A stretch of 64,000 bases of DNA from Physcomitrium patens (GCF_000002425.4 NC_037255.1:1557847-1621846); one strand, 5' to 3'. Positions 37,162-49,952 are shown, numbered from the stretch's first letter. Made by a program: numbers and translations. Notes: a model not told the origin generated them from the letters alone.

Positions 37162-38510
37162 TAGACTTCTATCACAAAAACCCAGTGTAGTAAAATAGGA
37201 GAGATCCGAGCGGAGTCTGTCCATCTTTCTATCTTCGTTGCATGTACTTGAACCACACCAGTGTAAAAATTGTTTTCCTTCCCAAAAACTAGTCTTCAGC
37301 TCTCCCCAGCTCACAGCTCTTACAGCTTTTGACAATGTAAGCTTGACATCTCCTTGAATTGCAGTAATGCCCTCGAGTGTTGTGGGTTGTATTTTTACCA
37401 TTAACTGTACAGAAATAATGGTGAAAAAAAGCACATTAATTCATCATCCAACAATTGAAGATACAAGAAACCTGATAGCTTGACACAATGTTGATGTATT
37501 TTTGATCATTTCAGCAAAAGTCTATAATTTAGCTTTGCAACATAAAAATTTTCATTAAAAATTTCTTGTATAAAACAGCGAAGTGGCGACAAATACACGG
37601 GATAAATAGGGGAGACAAAACGGATTGCTGATTGGTTGCATGCCTCATTGTTTTCATCAAAAAAGTGAACCAAAACGTGAGTTCAGATGGGCCTGTTAAC
37701 GTTGATCATATCAAAGGTAACAATACAAGCTCATAGCACAATCTTGCACTGCGTTCATGATTATGGTGCTTGCGCGAGGCGGTGATAAAAAAGAAAAGAA
37801 AAGGCGGGTACTTGTTTATAGTTTGTACCAAAACAACTTTAAGGAATGTTGTGAAAGTTTTATACAATTTTTTGGAAAAATACCGGTGAGCTCAAAGTGT
37901 GAGGGTACGTGGATGTTGCGGTGATACAGAAGTGTTTTAGCCTCAGAACAAGATCTAGAAAGATGGTGTCCAAATATTTGCCATCGCACACAAGCTGTTG
38001 GAGGTTGTAGTGAAGTCATGCGTGAATTCAACCTCTTAACATTCGTAGGATTGGTCTGCTTAAGACATCATTTGTGATACAACATTCGAAACACTTTTAG
38101 AGCGTCGTCGAGACCCACCCATCTCCCTGTTTTGTCCAGGAATGTTGCAGCGTGGGTATCAAATGATTCGGGATTGTCAAGAGGGAGGGATTGGCGTGGA
38201 GAAGAAAGAGGCGCCGCATGTGGCGGTGTTGTTGAATGAAGTGCTGGCCAAGTTCAGGGACCGAAGAAATCTATCATAAATAGCGAGCGAGGCAGATAAT
38301 TAAATTTTAACAATTGGTAAGCACTGATGAGGGGAACCAACCCAGAATGCCAAGTGACAGAAATATGTATCGCTTAGTCACTAGGGGATGGTGTTGTAGT
38401 TTGAACCATCTAAGTGGCGTAATGCGTCTCCTCTTCGTTCTTCTTTCATCAGACTCTTGACAAAATTGATGTATGCTATCATTGCTGTTAAAATGTTTCA
38501 AGAGATAGTT
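37162..38510 (+). other. SPPL downstream region, no further gene recognised
   Basis: Gene-flank composition, presumably 3' UTR in its first part. Short open frames on the minus strand (36963-37256, 37150-37434, 38307-38501) overlap the SPPL end or lack similarity. Confidence 0.4.
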
Positions 38511-40487
38511 TATGATGTATCTTTTGACTAACTGTATAAAAATACGGTTCTTGACTAATGTGAATGCAGATTAGAAACTGGATTTTGAATGATCAAGTCA
38601 AATTTACTAAAATAGAGGATTAAAATAGCATGCACAAAATAGCTACATTGTACATGATTAATCATCCATCTATCAATGCTTTGTTTAGAAGGGTTCCAAA
38701 TCTAAATAAAATCAACATATTAGTTGTCAAAGTTTGAGTGCCCTAAACATAATGCAACATCTATTTAAAAATAAGAGTCAATTTTTTTTACCTTCAAGTT
38801 GATAACAAACAAATTTGCTTCTAAAGGCTTAAATAAATTGATACATACAACTTCTTTGTGAGAGCTCAATTTGAAACTTTGCAAAATCAAAGCAACATCC
38901 AAATTAAAAATCTAACATCCTACAAACTTCATTTGCCTCACTTAAATAGATGAATGTTTCAAATAAATAAGTGTTTAAAAAAAAATTCAAACAATGTGGG
39001 CAATTATGTTGGCAATTATGTTGGCACAGACTCCCAAAGAAGAAGCATTGACAATAGTATATCTTGCAAATTTTCTTGAAATAGAAGGTGTTTTATATTT
39101 ATGGAAGGTAATTTTAACTTGATTTAAGGAGTATTTATATTGTAGCAGTCACCATCATAGTCAAGGTTAAGATTTTGCTGTGAAAATGATATCAAGATAT
39201 TTATTTGTTTATGGTTTTTTCATGATAAAAGTAGAAAATTGGGACTAACTATGGTGGATACTAGTTGGTTTTTCCTTGAAATTACTCATTTCTTATTATT
39301 AAGTTTATCAAAGTTCTATTGTAATTCAACATGAATTTGGTCCAATAGTTGCATGGTTTGGTACATCTCAATGCTTTACATTGTAATTTTAAGTTGTAGC
39401 TTTCAAAAGTCAAGCGAGCAATTTTGATTGTTCTATGACTAAGTAGAAATGTTGTCCAAATCCACGAATAATGACAATATTATTTGTTTACAGGAATATA
39501 GTGGTTGTATCATTGATTTTATATACAAACATAATTTTTGCATATTGTTATATTAATGTAGTATGAATTTACATGATATACACAAGAAAATCACTACCTT
39601 CAAGGATTCTTTAGTCTTACTTATAGGTGGTACCAACAATTAAGTCACAAGATCATAAATTGATCTAAATGTTTTCAAAGAGGATTAGAAAGCTAAGATT
39701 TCTTTTGCAATATCATGATTAAAAAAACCTTTTACAAAGAGATGATAGAAATTAGCATTAAGAAGATAATTTTTTATATAGCTCAAGTAATTTTAAATAT
39801 TTCTCATATTTCATCATTTTAGCGATTGTAAACATCTTGCTAGACCTTATGAATGTCAAATGTCACTTTTGGATCTAAAAGAGCTAATTTTGTGGATTAA
39901 TAATGAACAAATTTATTCAACCAGATATGCGACCATCTACAAGTTCTTGGTGATATACAATATATTACATTTAGGTATTTTTTATATACATCACTAAAAA
40001 AAAATTTGTGATTAGAATTTTGGTGTAGTTAATGATGAATTATTTTGCAAGACAAATATGGTCAATGTGATATGTATCAATATTTATGTCTCTAAATTAA
40101 GAAAAATATTGATTTTTTAAAATTTGTGGCTACAAATCTACTAGCTACTTTGTGCAACAAAATGTGTTTGACAATATTGTACTAGAAATCTTTTTGATAA
40201 GAAATCTTTCTTCTTTACATTCTTTTCATAATTAGCACTTGATTCTTGATTTTTTGTGATTGTCACTCAATGATATTGTATGCATATTCACTTAATTATT
40301 CTATCCCTACTATAATTAAGGATACAAGAGATACAAAAGCATAGCGCATCAAAAGGCATAGAAGCTTTATTTTTGAAAGAGCTACATTACTTTTTGTACA
40401 ATAAGATGTTTTTAGAGATACCATTGTCTTGTAATTAATCAAATTCTTAAGATTTTGTAGCAACAATATGGATTCAATTAGTATATA

Positions 40488-40518
<31 letters not shown>

Positions 40519-40668
40519 GTAAGGTATTGCTAATACCACCACAATTATTTCTATTTCCACCATAATTTATTGTTATTAATTTTTAAACTAAATTTTATTA
40601 AAATTTAATTTAATTTTTATATGATTTAACAAAACATATTAGAAATAGTTATGGAACTTTTTTTTTTA

Positions 40669-40673
<5 letters not shown>

Positions 40674-40706
<33 letters not shown>
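40674..40706 (+). repeat. Poly-A tract (about 33 A)
   Basis: Preceded by a T run (about 40658-40668), giving a T/A hairpin-prone segment. It could be the tail of an old retroposon, but no coding body is recognised upstream. Confidence 0.85.
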
Positions 40707-40707
<1 letters not shown>

Positions 40708-40781
40708 ATGATTGATAGATGGCAAGTAAGGATGGCAATAACAAAAATTGTGGTGTCATTTTTAATATTGTATATTCATAT

Positions 40782-40803
40782 ATACACACACACACACACA
40801 CTC

Positions 40804-40862
<59 letters not shown>
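40782..40862. repeat. Self-complementary (CA)n(TA)n(TG)n tract
   Basis: CA repeats run into TA repeats and then TG repeats, so the two arms are reverse complements. The roughly 80-bp tract can fold on itself. Confidence 0.85.
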
Positions 40863-40868
<6 letters not shown>

Positions 40869-42169
40869 AATATAACAAAAAAATAAGTATGTTACATATG
40901 TAAATATTTATTTTATTTAGCTTTAAAATTGATAAAAATATATATTTTTTTCTTTTATAAATAATTTATAGAATATTAATATTTTATATGAATACCTTAA
41001 AATAAGCGTGTTACTAACGCTACTAGAATTATGCAACTACCACCACAATTTGTCATCCACCACATACCACTATAGTTTTTGCTACTACCACAACAACTTG
41101 TTTTTATTAAAATTTTAATTATTCTTTATTTAAACTGAATTATTTTTTATTTAAGTTTAAATATATATATAAATAATTGAAATAAAAAAAACTTAAAAAA
41201 TATGTCAAGTAAGTGGCAAGTTGAAGTAGCAATAGCAATATTCTAAAATAATAGTAATAGTTTTATAAAATGATATTTTTTTCTTTTTAAAATTATTAAT
41301 CATTTAAATAATAATTAAAAATCTAAAGGTTAAAACTACAAAAATAAAAATATATTTTTTAAAATATAATTCATGATAATATTACCTTTTTATTATTATT
41401 ATTAAACAAGTATTTTAATTAAATTAATACTTTTGTAGTTCTTTATTTTTATTAGTAATCTTATCATTAAAAAGTATTAAGATTTTATGAAATATTATTT
41501 TAAAGTTTTTATGATGTATTTAATGAGAGTAAAAATTATTATAATCTTATTTTATTATATTTTTATTTTATTTTATAAATTAAAAGACATGTATTTGAAT
41601 ATAAATTTGGTTGTGTAATTATATTTGAAATATTTTCAAAATAACTAGATTTTTATAGCATTATAGAAAATTAAAATGACTATATTTTATTAATTTTAAA
41701 ACTAAATGATATATTTTTTATATCATGACAAAAGTTGTAACCATTATTTTAATGATTGTAATAATTTATTTGATTTCAAAAAAATATGGTTATTTTTTTA
41801 ATCTTAAAAATTATTATTTCAAATTAAATTTATATATGTATTTTTGTGTTTACAAATTACTATATTTATTAGATTATTAAAAAAATCATGTATTATATTT
41901 TTTATGCTTTTAAACTATTAATGATACAAAAAAATTATTTAAACAATCATATTTTATGTAATATTTATATATAATTTTTTTACTATATCAATGAGCTAAA
42001 ATATATCTAAAAAAATAAAATAAGTAATTTCATATCAATTTGAAATTTATTTAAAAAACCACAACTCTTTAAGATTATTTATTTTATTTTCTAAAATTTT
42101 GGATTTTATTATTTTTTGTATTTCTTGTTAAAGTTATTGAGCTATTTTTAAAATTATTATATATGATTA

Positions 42170-42779
42170 ATAATATTTTTAATGGTTTTAAAATATAAAA
42201 TTAGAAAGAAGTAAATTAAATTAAGTATATTTCATAATATCTTACATATAAGCTTTTTAGAAGCTTTACAGATGTAGATTTGACTTTACAAGTATTTGTA
42301 AGTGATTAGTGTATTAAAAACTTATTCAATAAGTTGGCCATGTGTTGCATATGTTGATTATTTGTTTTACAAGTTGGCCATATGTTGCACATATTAGCTA
42401 CTTATAGTACAAGTTGGTCATGTGGTGCACATGTTGGAAACTTAGCTTGCAAGTTAGACATATATCTTTGAATTTAAACTTGTATCTTTTAACTTAGACA
42501 TGTGTCTTTTAAGTTTGAAACATGTTGTATAGCCTGTAGAACACTGCTACATAGCTTCTTAGTTAGATAGTATATATAGAAGCAAGAGCAAGGCCTTTTT
42601 TACTCTTATTAATGTATTTTTTGTTTTTAGCCTTGTTTCAAGAGTGTTTAATATTGTTGCCTTTAGAAATAGATATTCTAATTTTAATATAATAATTATC
42701 ATTGAATAAATTTTTATTCTTTTATAGTGACACATGAGTGTATTGATTCTTTTTTATATAATAATTCATCTCTTTGATA
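42170..42779 (+). repeat. Isolated LTR of the gypsy family (plus orientation)
   Basis: Matches the family LTR in order: 'aagctttttagaagctttac', 'aagttggccatgtg', 'gatagtatatatagaagcaa', then an end near 'ctttgata'. No internal sequence follows; beyond 42780 comes AT-rich sequence and then an LTR in the opposite orientation. The left edge is approximate. It is most likely a solo LTR. Confidence 0.65.
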
Positions 42780-43111
42780 ATATTATTTTATGATTTTTTT
42801 AAAGTTTTGCTTATATATTCTTATTTTTTTTATCTTTGTATCTTTCTTATAAGTATATATATGTATATTATAAATTATTTATTATTATTATTTATTATAT
42901 CTATTTATAAAATTTTAATAATAAAAATATATTTAAATTATTTATTATTTATATTTATTATATCTATTTATAAATTTTTAATAATAAAAAGATATTTAAA
43001 TTATTTAATTAGTATGATAAATTTTTTTTATTATTTTGAGTATGTTTTTAAAATATTATAAAAAAAATAAAAAAAAATATATAGTATATATTGAATTTAT
43101 TGACATACTAA

Positions 43112-43639
43112 TGTCAAGGATCAAAGTTCGAAGTATATAGATAAATAATTGACATCTTTATCAAAAGAATTAACAAAAATATTAAAATATTAAAATATAT
43201 ATATTTAAGAAAAAACTAGATTATTATTTCCAAAGATTAAAAAACTAGAGACTCTTAAAACTAGACTAGAAGCAAGAAATGATTTCATAAGAATGAAAAA
43301 GCCCTCATCTTTGTTTTTATATATAATATCTAACTAGAAGCTACGTAACAACATTCTATAGGACTTTTAATACATATTCAACTTTTTGAATATATGCTTA
43401 ACTTACAAGGTAAGTTTCCTAAAGATATGCCACATGGCCAACTCGTATTGTAAGTAGCCAATTTGTTAGCTAAGTTTTTAACCCACTAATCATCTACAAA
43501 TACATATATAATCAAATTACCGTTTTTAAAGTTTTTAAAAAGTTTTCTTCTAAGATATCATCCAAATTATATACTTTTATTTATTTTTACCTAATTCTTC
43601 TTATTTAAGGAATTTATAATATTATTTATATTTGAGACA
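43112..43639 (-). repeat. 3' LTR of old copy 2
   Basis: Begins TGTCAAGGATC and ends 'tttgagaca' at 43639. It is followed by 'ttatctcaccttctagg', the complement of a purine tract like that of the younger element. The order of internal blocks matches the other family LTRs. Confidence 0.8.
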
Positions 43640-43664
43640 TTATCTCACCTTCTAGGAGCAAGTT

Positions 43665-44100
43665 CCATAAAGAGTAGGAATTACGTATTGAAGAAATTCA
43701 AGATACAACACATTGTATTTATCATATATACTAATATTTTTCTTTTGAAGGTAGTTGATAGGTCCTCTCATCCATAAATAATATCTCATACTAAAGCAAA
43801 AAGACTACCCTATTATTTGATTATTATTAAGGCCTTCATAATTTTTTTTAAATAAAATATTTAAAATAATATTGACAATATTTCCTATTTTTAGTAATAT
43901 TACCAAATATTGAAAATTTCTTAATAAGATCATGATATCAAATACATTGTATCTTATTATCTATTTGAAAAAGAACATACCATTCTTGATATTCTTCATT
44001 TCTATGATACTATTATAAAGGCTATAAAAATTTCATTGTCTTATCCAAAAACTTAACTAAAAATAGTTTTTAAATTAAATTTTTTGATTATTGATTTTTT
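43665..44100 (-). pseudogene. Remnant of the extra 3' frame in old copy 2
   Basis: On the minus strand a decayed reading 'EYQEWYVLFQIDNKIQ' followed by a stop and 'YHDL' aligns with 'DLQERHVFFRIDGEIQLVWYHDL' of the younger element. The Trp is lost to a TGA. Later 'NNNQIIGW' is still readable at DNA level. It lies at the same place relative to the purine tract. Confidence 0.7.
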
Positions 44101-44696
44101 ATCTTTTTATGGCCAAAAATACAAAGAAATTACAAATAAGGATATAAGATAGAATGCAATCTTTATTGAATATGCTTTGCTTTAATATTAAAGATTTTTT
44201 TGATTCTTTATCTTGATTTTGATAAATATTATTAATACAAAATATAGATCTTCTCTACTGTATTTGTAAGATTTTTAAATAGCTCTTTTGTATGTTCATT
44301 AATATCATATCCATGCAAGTGTATATGATATTTTAATCTATTTTGGCGCCACCTTAAATCTAAGACCTCTTCCACTTCAATTTTTTTATTGTTGTCTACT
44401 TCTATAGAAGGAGATAGAATTTATCTAGTTTTAGATATATTCACTATTTCAAATTTCTCTAAAAAAAATACATAAAATATCAAATGGATTTTTTATAGAT
44501 TTTGGTAGGTGTAATCAATATGCAATTGGATTAATCTATTCACAAATATAAAATAGTCAAAGTTTAAAATAATTCAATTTGCCATAAGAGCAAATAGTCT
44601 TGATGTTGCAACAAAGTTATCAAAACTTATTGTCAATGTATAATTAAGGTTATTCTTGAGGTTTTTTTTAATTATGTCTTTATTATTACATATAGT

Positions 44697-45247
44697 TGTC
44701 ACGGATATACTCATAATTACAAATTCAAATATATAGAAGTAAATAAAAGTAGATAAAAGTAAGTTAATACTATAGTATTTGATATGGAAGCTTCCTAGAA
44801 GCTTTATAGATACTACTTTGACTACATAGGTATCTTTAATTGACTTTTTGGATTAGAAACGTGGTCAACAAGTTGGCCATGTGCCACACATGTTGTTAGC
44901 TTGAAGACCAAGCTAACTATGGGGCCCATATGTAGAAAAACTAGCCTTGTAAGTCAAGGCATGTACCCTACAAAGTCAACACATATTGGAAGTCCTATAG
45001 AACGTCGCCACGCAGTCTCTAGTTAGATAGTATATATAGAGACAAGAGTGAAGCCTTCTTCACTCTTGTCAACTCCTTTCTTGCTTCCAGTCTAGTTTCA
45101 AGGGTCTCTAGTTTTCTTGTCTTTTGGCAATAGCCATTCCAATTTCTCTTTCAATATACATACTTGTTTATTTATATTTTATTATCTTTCTTTGAGTGAA
45201 GGCTCACTTGTTTGAATTACTTTTTCATCGAGTTCTTGCCCTTGACA
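44697..45247 (+). repeat. 5' LTR of younger gypsy element
   Basis: 551 bp, TGTCAC...CTTGACA. It contains a TATA-like 'gtatatatagagacaag' at about 45028-45046, a plausible element promoter, conserved in the other LTR copies. Confidence 0.9.
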
Positions 45248-45267
45248 GATTAACAAGAGTACACCTG

Positions 45268-45279
45268 CAATATCAGAGC
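45268..45279 (+). other. Primer binding site-like sequence (initiator Met tRNA type)
   Basis: CAATATCAGAGC resembles the plant retroelement primer site TGGTATCAGAGC, which is complementary to the 3' end of initiator methionine tRNA. It starts 20 bases after the LTR end, farther than usual. Confidence 0.5.
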
Positions 45280-45459
45280 TTTATCTAATCTTGATTAAGA
45301 GTAGATTATCCCTTTTTCTTGATAAGATATAAGCATATTAGAAGTTATGGATTACCCTCTTCTAAACTAATATTGTCTATAGTATTTTCTTTGTTCTCAA
45401 GTCCTCTCTTCTATTTGTCTTGAGTGATATTAGACATCTTCTCTTTTTTAACTGTTATC

Positions 45460-46390
45460 ATGGCAAAACTTATTGAAATGAAGAGTGCAATGGCACAAAT
45501 GTAAGAACAATTGAGGAAGTTAATGCTTGCGATGCATCAACTCAATTTACCACTACAAGGAGCAATAAGATTGGTAGGAAGTGAAGATATAGAAATGGTT
45601 GGAGTTGCTTCAACATCTGCATCAAACCATGTCCTTTCTCCTATGGTGGAATGCCCTTTGAATGTTAGAGAACCAAGAATTGTCCTACCTGAGAAGTTTG
45701 ATGGCACCAGATCCAAGTTTTGAGGATTTATCAATCAAGTACAACTTTTGATTGAACTTCAACCCTAAAGCTATCCAACACCAGGATCGCAAGTTAGATT
45801 CATTGGTACGCTTCTTTCAGGTTCAGCACTATCGAGGTTTTCATCTTTTCTTCAATCACGAGATCCAATATTGGATAATCTAGAGGCTTTTCTGGCAGAG
45901 TTTTGATCCATGTATGGAGAAGATGATGTAATTTGTGTTGCAACCAATAAGATTCATATTTTACGACACGGTAATCAATCAGTAACGTTGTATGCTTCAC
46001 AATTTCAATAACTTGCAACTGATATCAAATGAGATAATGCTGCATTTATTAGCCAATTTTTCTACGGATTATAATATGAGGTAAAAAAATTAATGCTCAA
46101 CTTACCTGATCCTCAAACATTGAGTCAAGCAATTGACTTTGTTGTGAAGTGCGACAATCACGTTTTTGAATTTCGATTTGAGAACCGTATAAGTGAACTT
46201 CAACGTTACTATAATTCAATGGCAACACCAACACCTCTTCAACACATATATTCGAAAGTAGAGGATATGTAAATTGATTTAGTACGTTTCAAACCTCTTA
46301 CTAAGCAAGAAAAGACTCGTTGTCATCAAAAAGGATTATGTTTATATTATGGAGAACCAAAGCACACTGCTCAACATTGTCCAAAAAAAT
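45460..46390 (+). pseudogene. gag remnant with damaged zinc knuckle
   Basis: From ATG 45460 a single frame with multiple stops (for example TAA at 45502 and TGA at 45721) reads a capsid-like region. It ends with a CCHC-type knuckle at 46339-46380 (CLYYGEPKHTAQHC). The second Cys of the C-x2-C pair is Tyr (TGT to TAT). The gag frame differs from the pol frame, and the shift falls in an A-rich segment near 46381-46440. That could be a recoding site or a later indel. Confidence 0.8.
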
Positions 46391-46394
46391 GATG

Positions 46395-49300
46395 CAACCA
46401 CAAAATAAAGAGTATGGTTGTGAAAAAAGATAATATGTCAAAAAATGAGTTTGTTCAGCTACAATAGGGACCGTGCGGCTGGAACCTTGCACAACATCTA
46501 GTAAAGGTCCTATTTTCTCTTTAGAGTCTTCTCTTTGTTTTACATTAAATGTTATTTTAGGACCTGAATATTACAAAGCCTCTGCCTTGTTAGATTCAGG
46601 AGCCTCAACGTGTTTCTTAGATGAAGAATTTATCAAAAGACATAGCATATCTTTAATAAAGAAAACTAAACCTGTTCATGTAGAAGTCATAGATGGTGGT
46701 CTATTATCTTCTGGAGATATTACTCACGAAATCCTTCCTATAGAAGTAATAATCAATGGTCATAATAGTTTTGTAGTATTTAATATCATCAAATCTCCTT
46801 CTAATCCAATCATTTTAGATTTATCATGATTAGAAAAATACAACCCTCAAATAGATTGGATTTTCCAAACTCTTATTTTTTCTAAAAGTATAACTAACAA
46901 TGTAGTTAATCAAGTAGAGAGTCATAAGTCTAGTTCAATTAAATCCATGTTTATAGGTGCAAAAACTTTCTTGCATGCTCTTATGAAAGAATCACCATAT
47001 ATTATTTATGCCACACCTGTTTCTACTGGTAGAAAGACTTCAAGTTGCATTCCAAGTTAATATCAAGAATTTCAAGATGTATTCAAAAAAAAGAATGTAG
47101 ATATACTCTCGGAACATCCTCCCTATGATTGCTCAATTGATCTTCAAGAACGAGCACAACCACCATTCGGACCAATCTACAATTTATCACAAAATAAGTT
47201 GACTGAACTCAAGGAATATATTGAAGAAAATCTAGCCAAGAATTTCATATGCCATTCTAAATCTCCTGCAGGAGCTCCAATTCTATTTGTGAAGAAAAAA
47301 GATGGATCATTGCAGATGTGTGTTGATTATCGAGGATTCAACAAGATTACCATCAAGAACAAATATCTACTACCTTTAATATCTAGACTTCTTGATCAGC
47401 TGAATCAAGCTAAGATCTATACAAAAATAGATCTTCGGGGAGCATACAATCTAGTACGCATCAAAGAAGGAGATGAATGGAAGATTGCGTTTTGAACTAG
47501 GTATGGACAATTTGAATACAACGTCATGCCTTTTGGACTTACAAATGCACTAGCAACTTTTCAACATCTAATGAATGATATTTTTTGAGGGTTTTTGGAC
47601 GATTTTGTGGTTTGTTACCTAGACGACATCTTGATCTATTCTAAGAATCCAGAAGAACATGAACTTCATGTGTTACAAAATTTAAGAGATGCAGGACTCT
47701 ATGCCAAGATAGAAAAGTGTGTATTTCACACTACTCAAGTCAATTTCTTAGGTTACATCATTTCAAATGATGGACTTATGATGGATCCTAAGAAAGTTCA
47801 AACTATTATAGATTGGAAGATCCCAAAAATGGTAAGAGATGTCTAATGCTTTTTGAGATTTGCCAACTACTATCGGATCTTCATCAAAGACTTCTCTCGA
47901 GTTGCAACTCCACTTACACGTTTGACTTGTAAAGACAAATTCCAATGGAATCAAGAAGCGGGAGTTGCTTTTGAATCTTTGAAGAAAGTGTTTGTTTCTG
48001 CACTAATCTTGTATTGTGTTGATTTTTCCAAAGTGTTCTTTATGAAAACAAATACATGAGACTTTGCTCTAGGTGCGGTTTTGTCACAAATGAGAACAGA
48101 TGACAAACTTCATCCAGTAGCCTTTCAGTTAAGAAAAATCTCAACAACAAAAATCAATTATGAGATCCATGACAAATAACTTCTTGCAATTATCGATTCT
48201 TTTTAAGAATGGCATCATTATCTAGAAGGCGCTTCCAGTCCAGTCATCATGTATACGGATCACAAGAACCTCGAGTATTTCACGTCAACATGCGTATTAA
48301 ATCATTGTCAAGCTCGTTGGAGCATGTCTTTATCAAGATTCAAGTTCATCATTACTTATCATCCAGAAAAACAATAAGGTTTATCCGATGCCTTGTCTAG
48401 ATGTTCTTATCTTGCACCAAAAGAATGAGATGCAACTTTTGAATAACAAAGAACAGTTCTCTTGAAGCCGGAGCAATTTCATCTTCAAGCAATAAAATCA
48501 ACATTGACTGTTGATTTAATTTTTTTCAAGTAAGTCCAGTTAAGTATGTCTTTAGACCTTCTTGTTTATGATATCAAGAATAATTCTTCTAAATCTCATG
48601 ATCCCTCTAAATTCGAGTTCAAAAACAACCTATTCTATTTCGAAGGACACCTATATGTTCTAGAAGGAGAAGCACGTTTACGTATTTTTCAAGCTCGTCA
48701 CGACTTCCCAACAATAGGACATTTTGGATACAATAAGACTTTAGAGTTGATATCTAGGGATTTTTGGTGACTTCAAATGTCGAAGGTAGTCAAAGATTTT
48801 GTTCAATCATGTGATATTTGCTCAAGATCAAAAACTCCTCGTCATCGACCTTTTGGACTTCTTCAGCCATTACCCATTCCAGAACAACCATGGTCTTTTG
48901 TTTCTATGGACTTCATCACAGATCTTCCAATCTCAAGTTCTTATGACTCTATATTCGTGATAGTAGATCGTTTTACCAAGATGGCACATTTTGTACCATG
49001 TACAAAATCTATCACAGGTGAAGAAATAGCTAAGCTCTTTCTTGACAATATCTATTGCTATCATGGATTATCTAAAGATATTGTATCAGATAGGGGAACT
49101 CAATTTGTATCAAGATTTTGGCGGACTCTTTTCAAGTTTCTAAAAGTGGATATAAAACTATCTTCGGCATTCCATCCTCAAACTGATGGACAAACGGAAC
49201 ATGTTAATCAAGTTTTGGAGTTATATTTTAGATGTATTATCAACTACCAACAAGATGATTGGACAACTCTTTTGCCATTGGCAAAGTTTGCTTACAATAA

Positions 49301-49952
49301 TACAGTACATTCTTCTACAAAACAAACACCTTTCTTTGCTAATTATGGTTATCATCCACGACTTGATACTTTTGACTTTTCAAAAGTTGATAATCTCACT
49401 TCGAAAGATTTGGCAATTCATTTGTCAGAGCTACATGCAACGATGAAGGCGCAATTAAAAGAGGCTCAAGAACAACAAAAGATCAATACGGATGTCTATC
49501 GAAAGGAATAACCACCATTCCACTTAGGTGATAAGGTATGGCTACTTTGTCATAATATTAAGACAATTCTTTCTTGTGATAAATTGGACTATCAAAGGCT
49601 GGGACCATTTTTTATTTTTGCACAAATCAATCCAATTGCATATCGTATACATCTATCGGAGTCAATGAAAATTCATCCAATATTCCATGTGTCTCTTCTT
49701 GAACCATATAAGACAGTGGACATACCAAGAAGATGACAAGCTCTACCTCCTCCTATAGAAGTGGACAATAATAAAGAGTTTGAAGTAGAAGAAGCCTTAG
49801 ATTCAAGGCGACGCCAAAACAAATTAGAATATCTTGACCATTGGCACGGATATGATATTAGTGAACGCATATGGGAGCTAGTAAAGAATCTTACAAATAC
49901 AACAATGATGGTGGAGGCTTTTCATCGACGACATCCATCAAAATTAAGATGA
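46395..49952 (+). pseudogene. pol remnant: protease, RT, RNase H, integrase, chromodomain
   Basis: All recognisable pieces stay in one frame for 3.5 kb, broken only by stop codons. Protease: 'LDSGAST' with the active Asp at 46593-46595. RT: '[10 protein letters not shown]' and the YLDD box at 47616-47627. RNase H: '[10 protein letters not shown]' and '[10 protein letters not shown]' (about 48060-48290). Integrase: zinc-binding 'CDICSRSKTP', catalytic Asp in 'MDFITDLP', Asp in 'SDRGTQFV', Glu in 'NQVLEL' (about 48660-49510), and a 'LGPFF' module near 49600. The C-terminus has a chromodomain-like 'DSRRRQNKLEYLDHWHGYDI' then 'RIWE' (about 49800-49870). The order RT-RH-IN-chromodomain defines a chromovirus. 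It cannot make full-length Pol. Confidence 0.93.

Larger units (their letters stand above)
38511..42169. other. AT-rich repeat-laden block, no gene
   Basis: No conserved reading frame. It includes (TA)n at 40481-40519, a 33-A run at 40674-40706, and a compound CA/TA/TG tract at 40782-40862. Probably TE-derived but not assignable. Confidence 0.45.

Noticed and set aside
40651..40869. Plus-strand frame of 72 codons
   Set aside because: Consists of poly-A (Lys) and CA/TA/TG repeat translation; not a gene.
42774..43061. Plus-strand frame rich in Ile, Tyr and Leu (95 codons)
   Set aside because: Purely a consequence of extreme AT content; no domain.
42170..43639. The plus-oriented LTR at 42170 and the minus-oriented LTR at 43112 as one element's LTR pair
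   Set aside because: They are in opposite orientation, so they cannot be the two LTRs of a single element.
47763..47954. Minus-strand frames inside the younger gypsy pol
   Set aside because: Antisense shadows of the RT/RNase H coding sequence.
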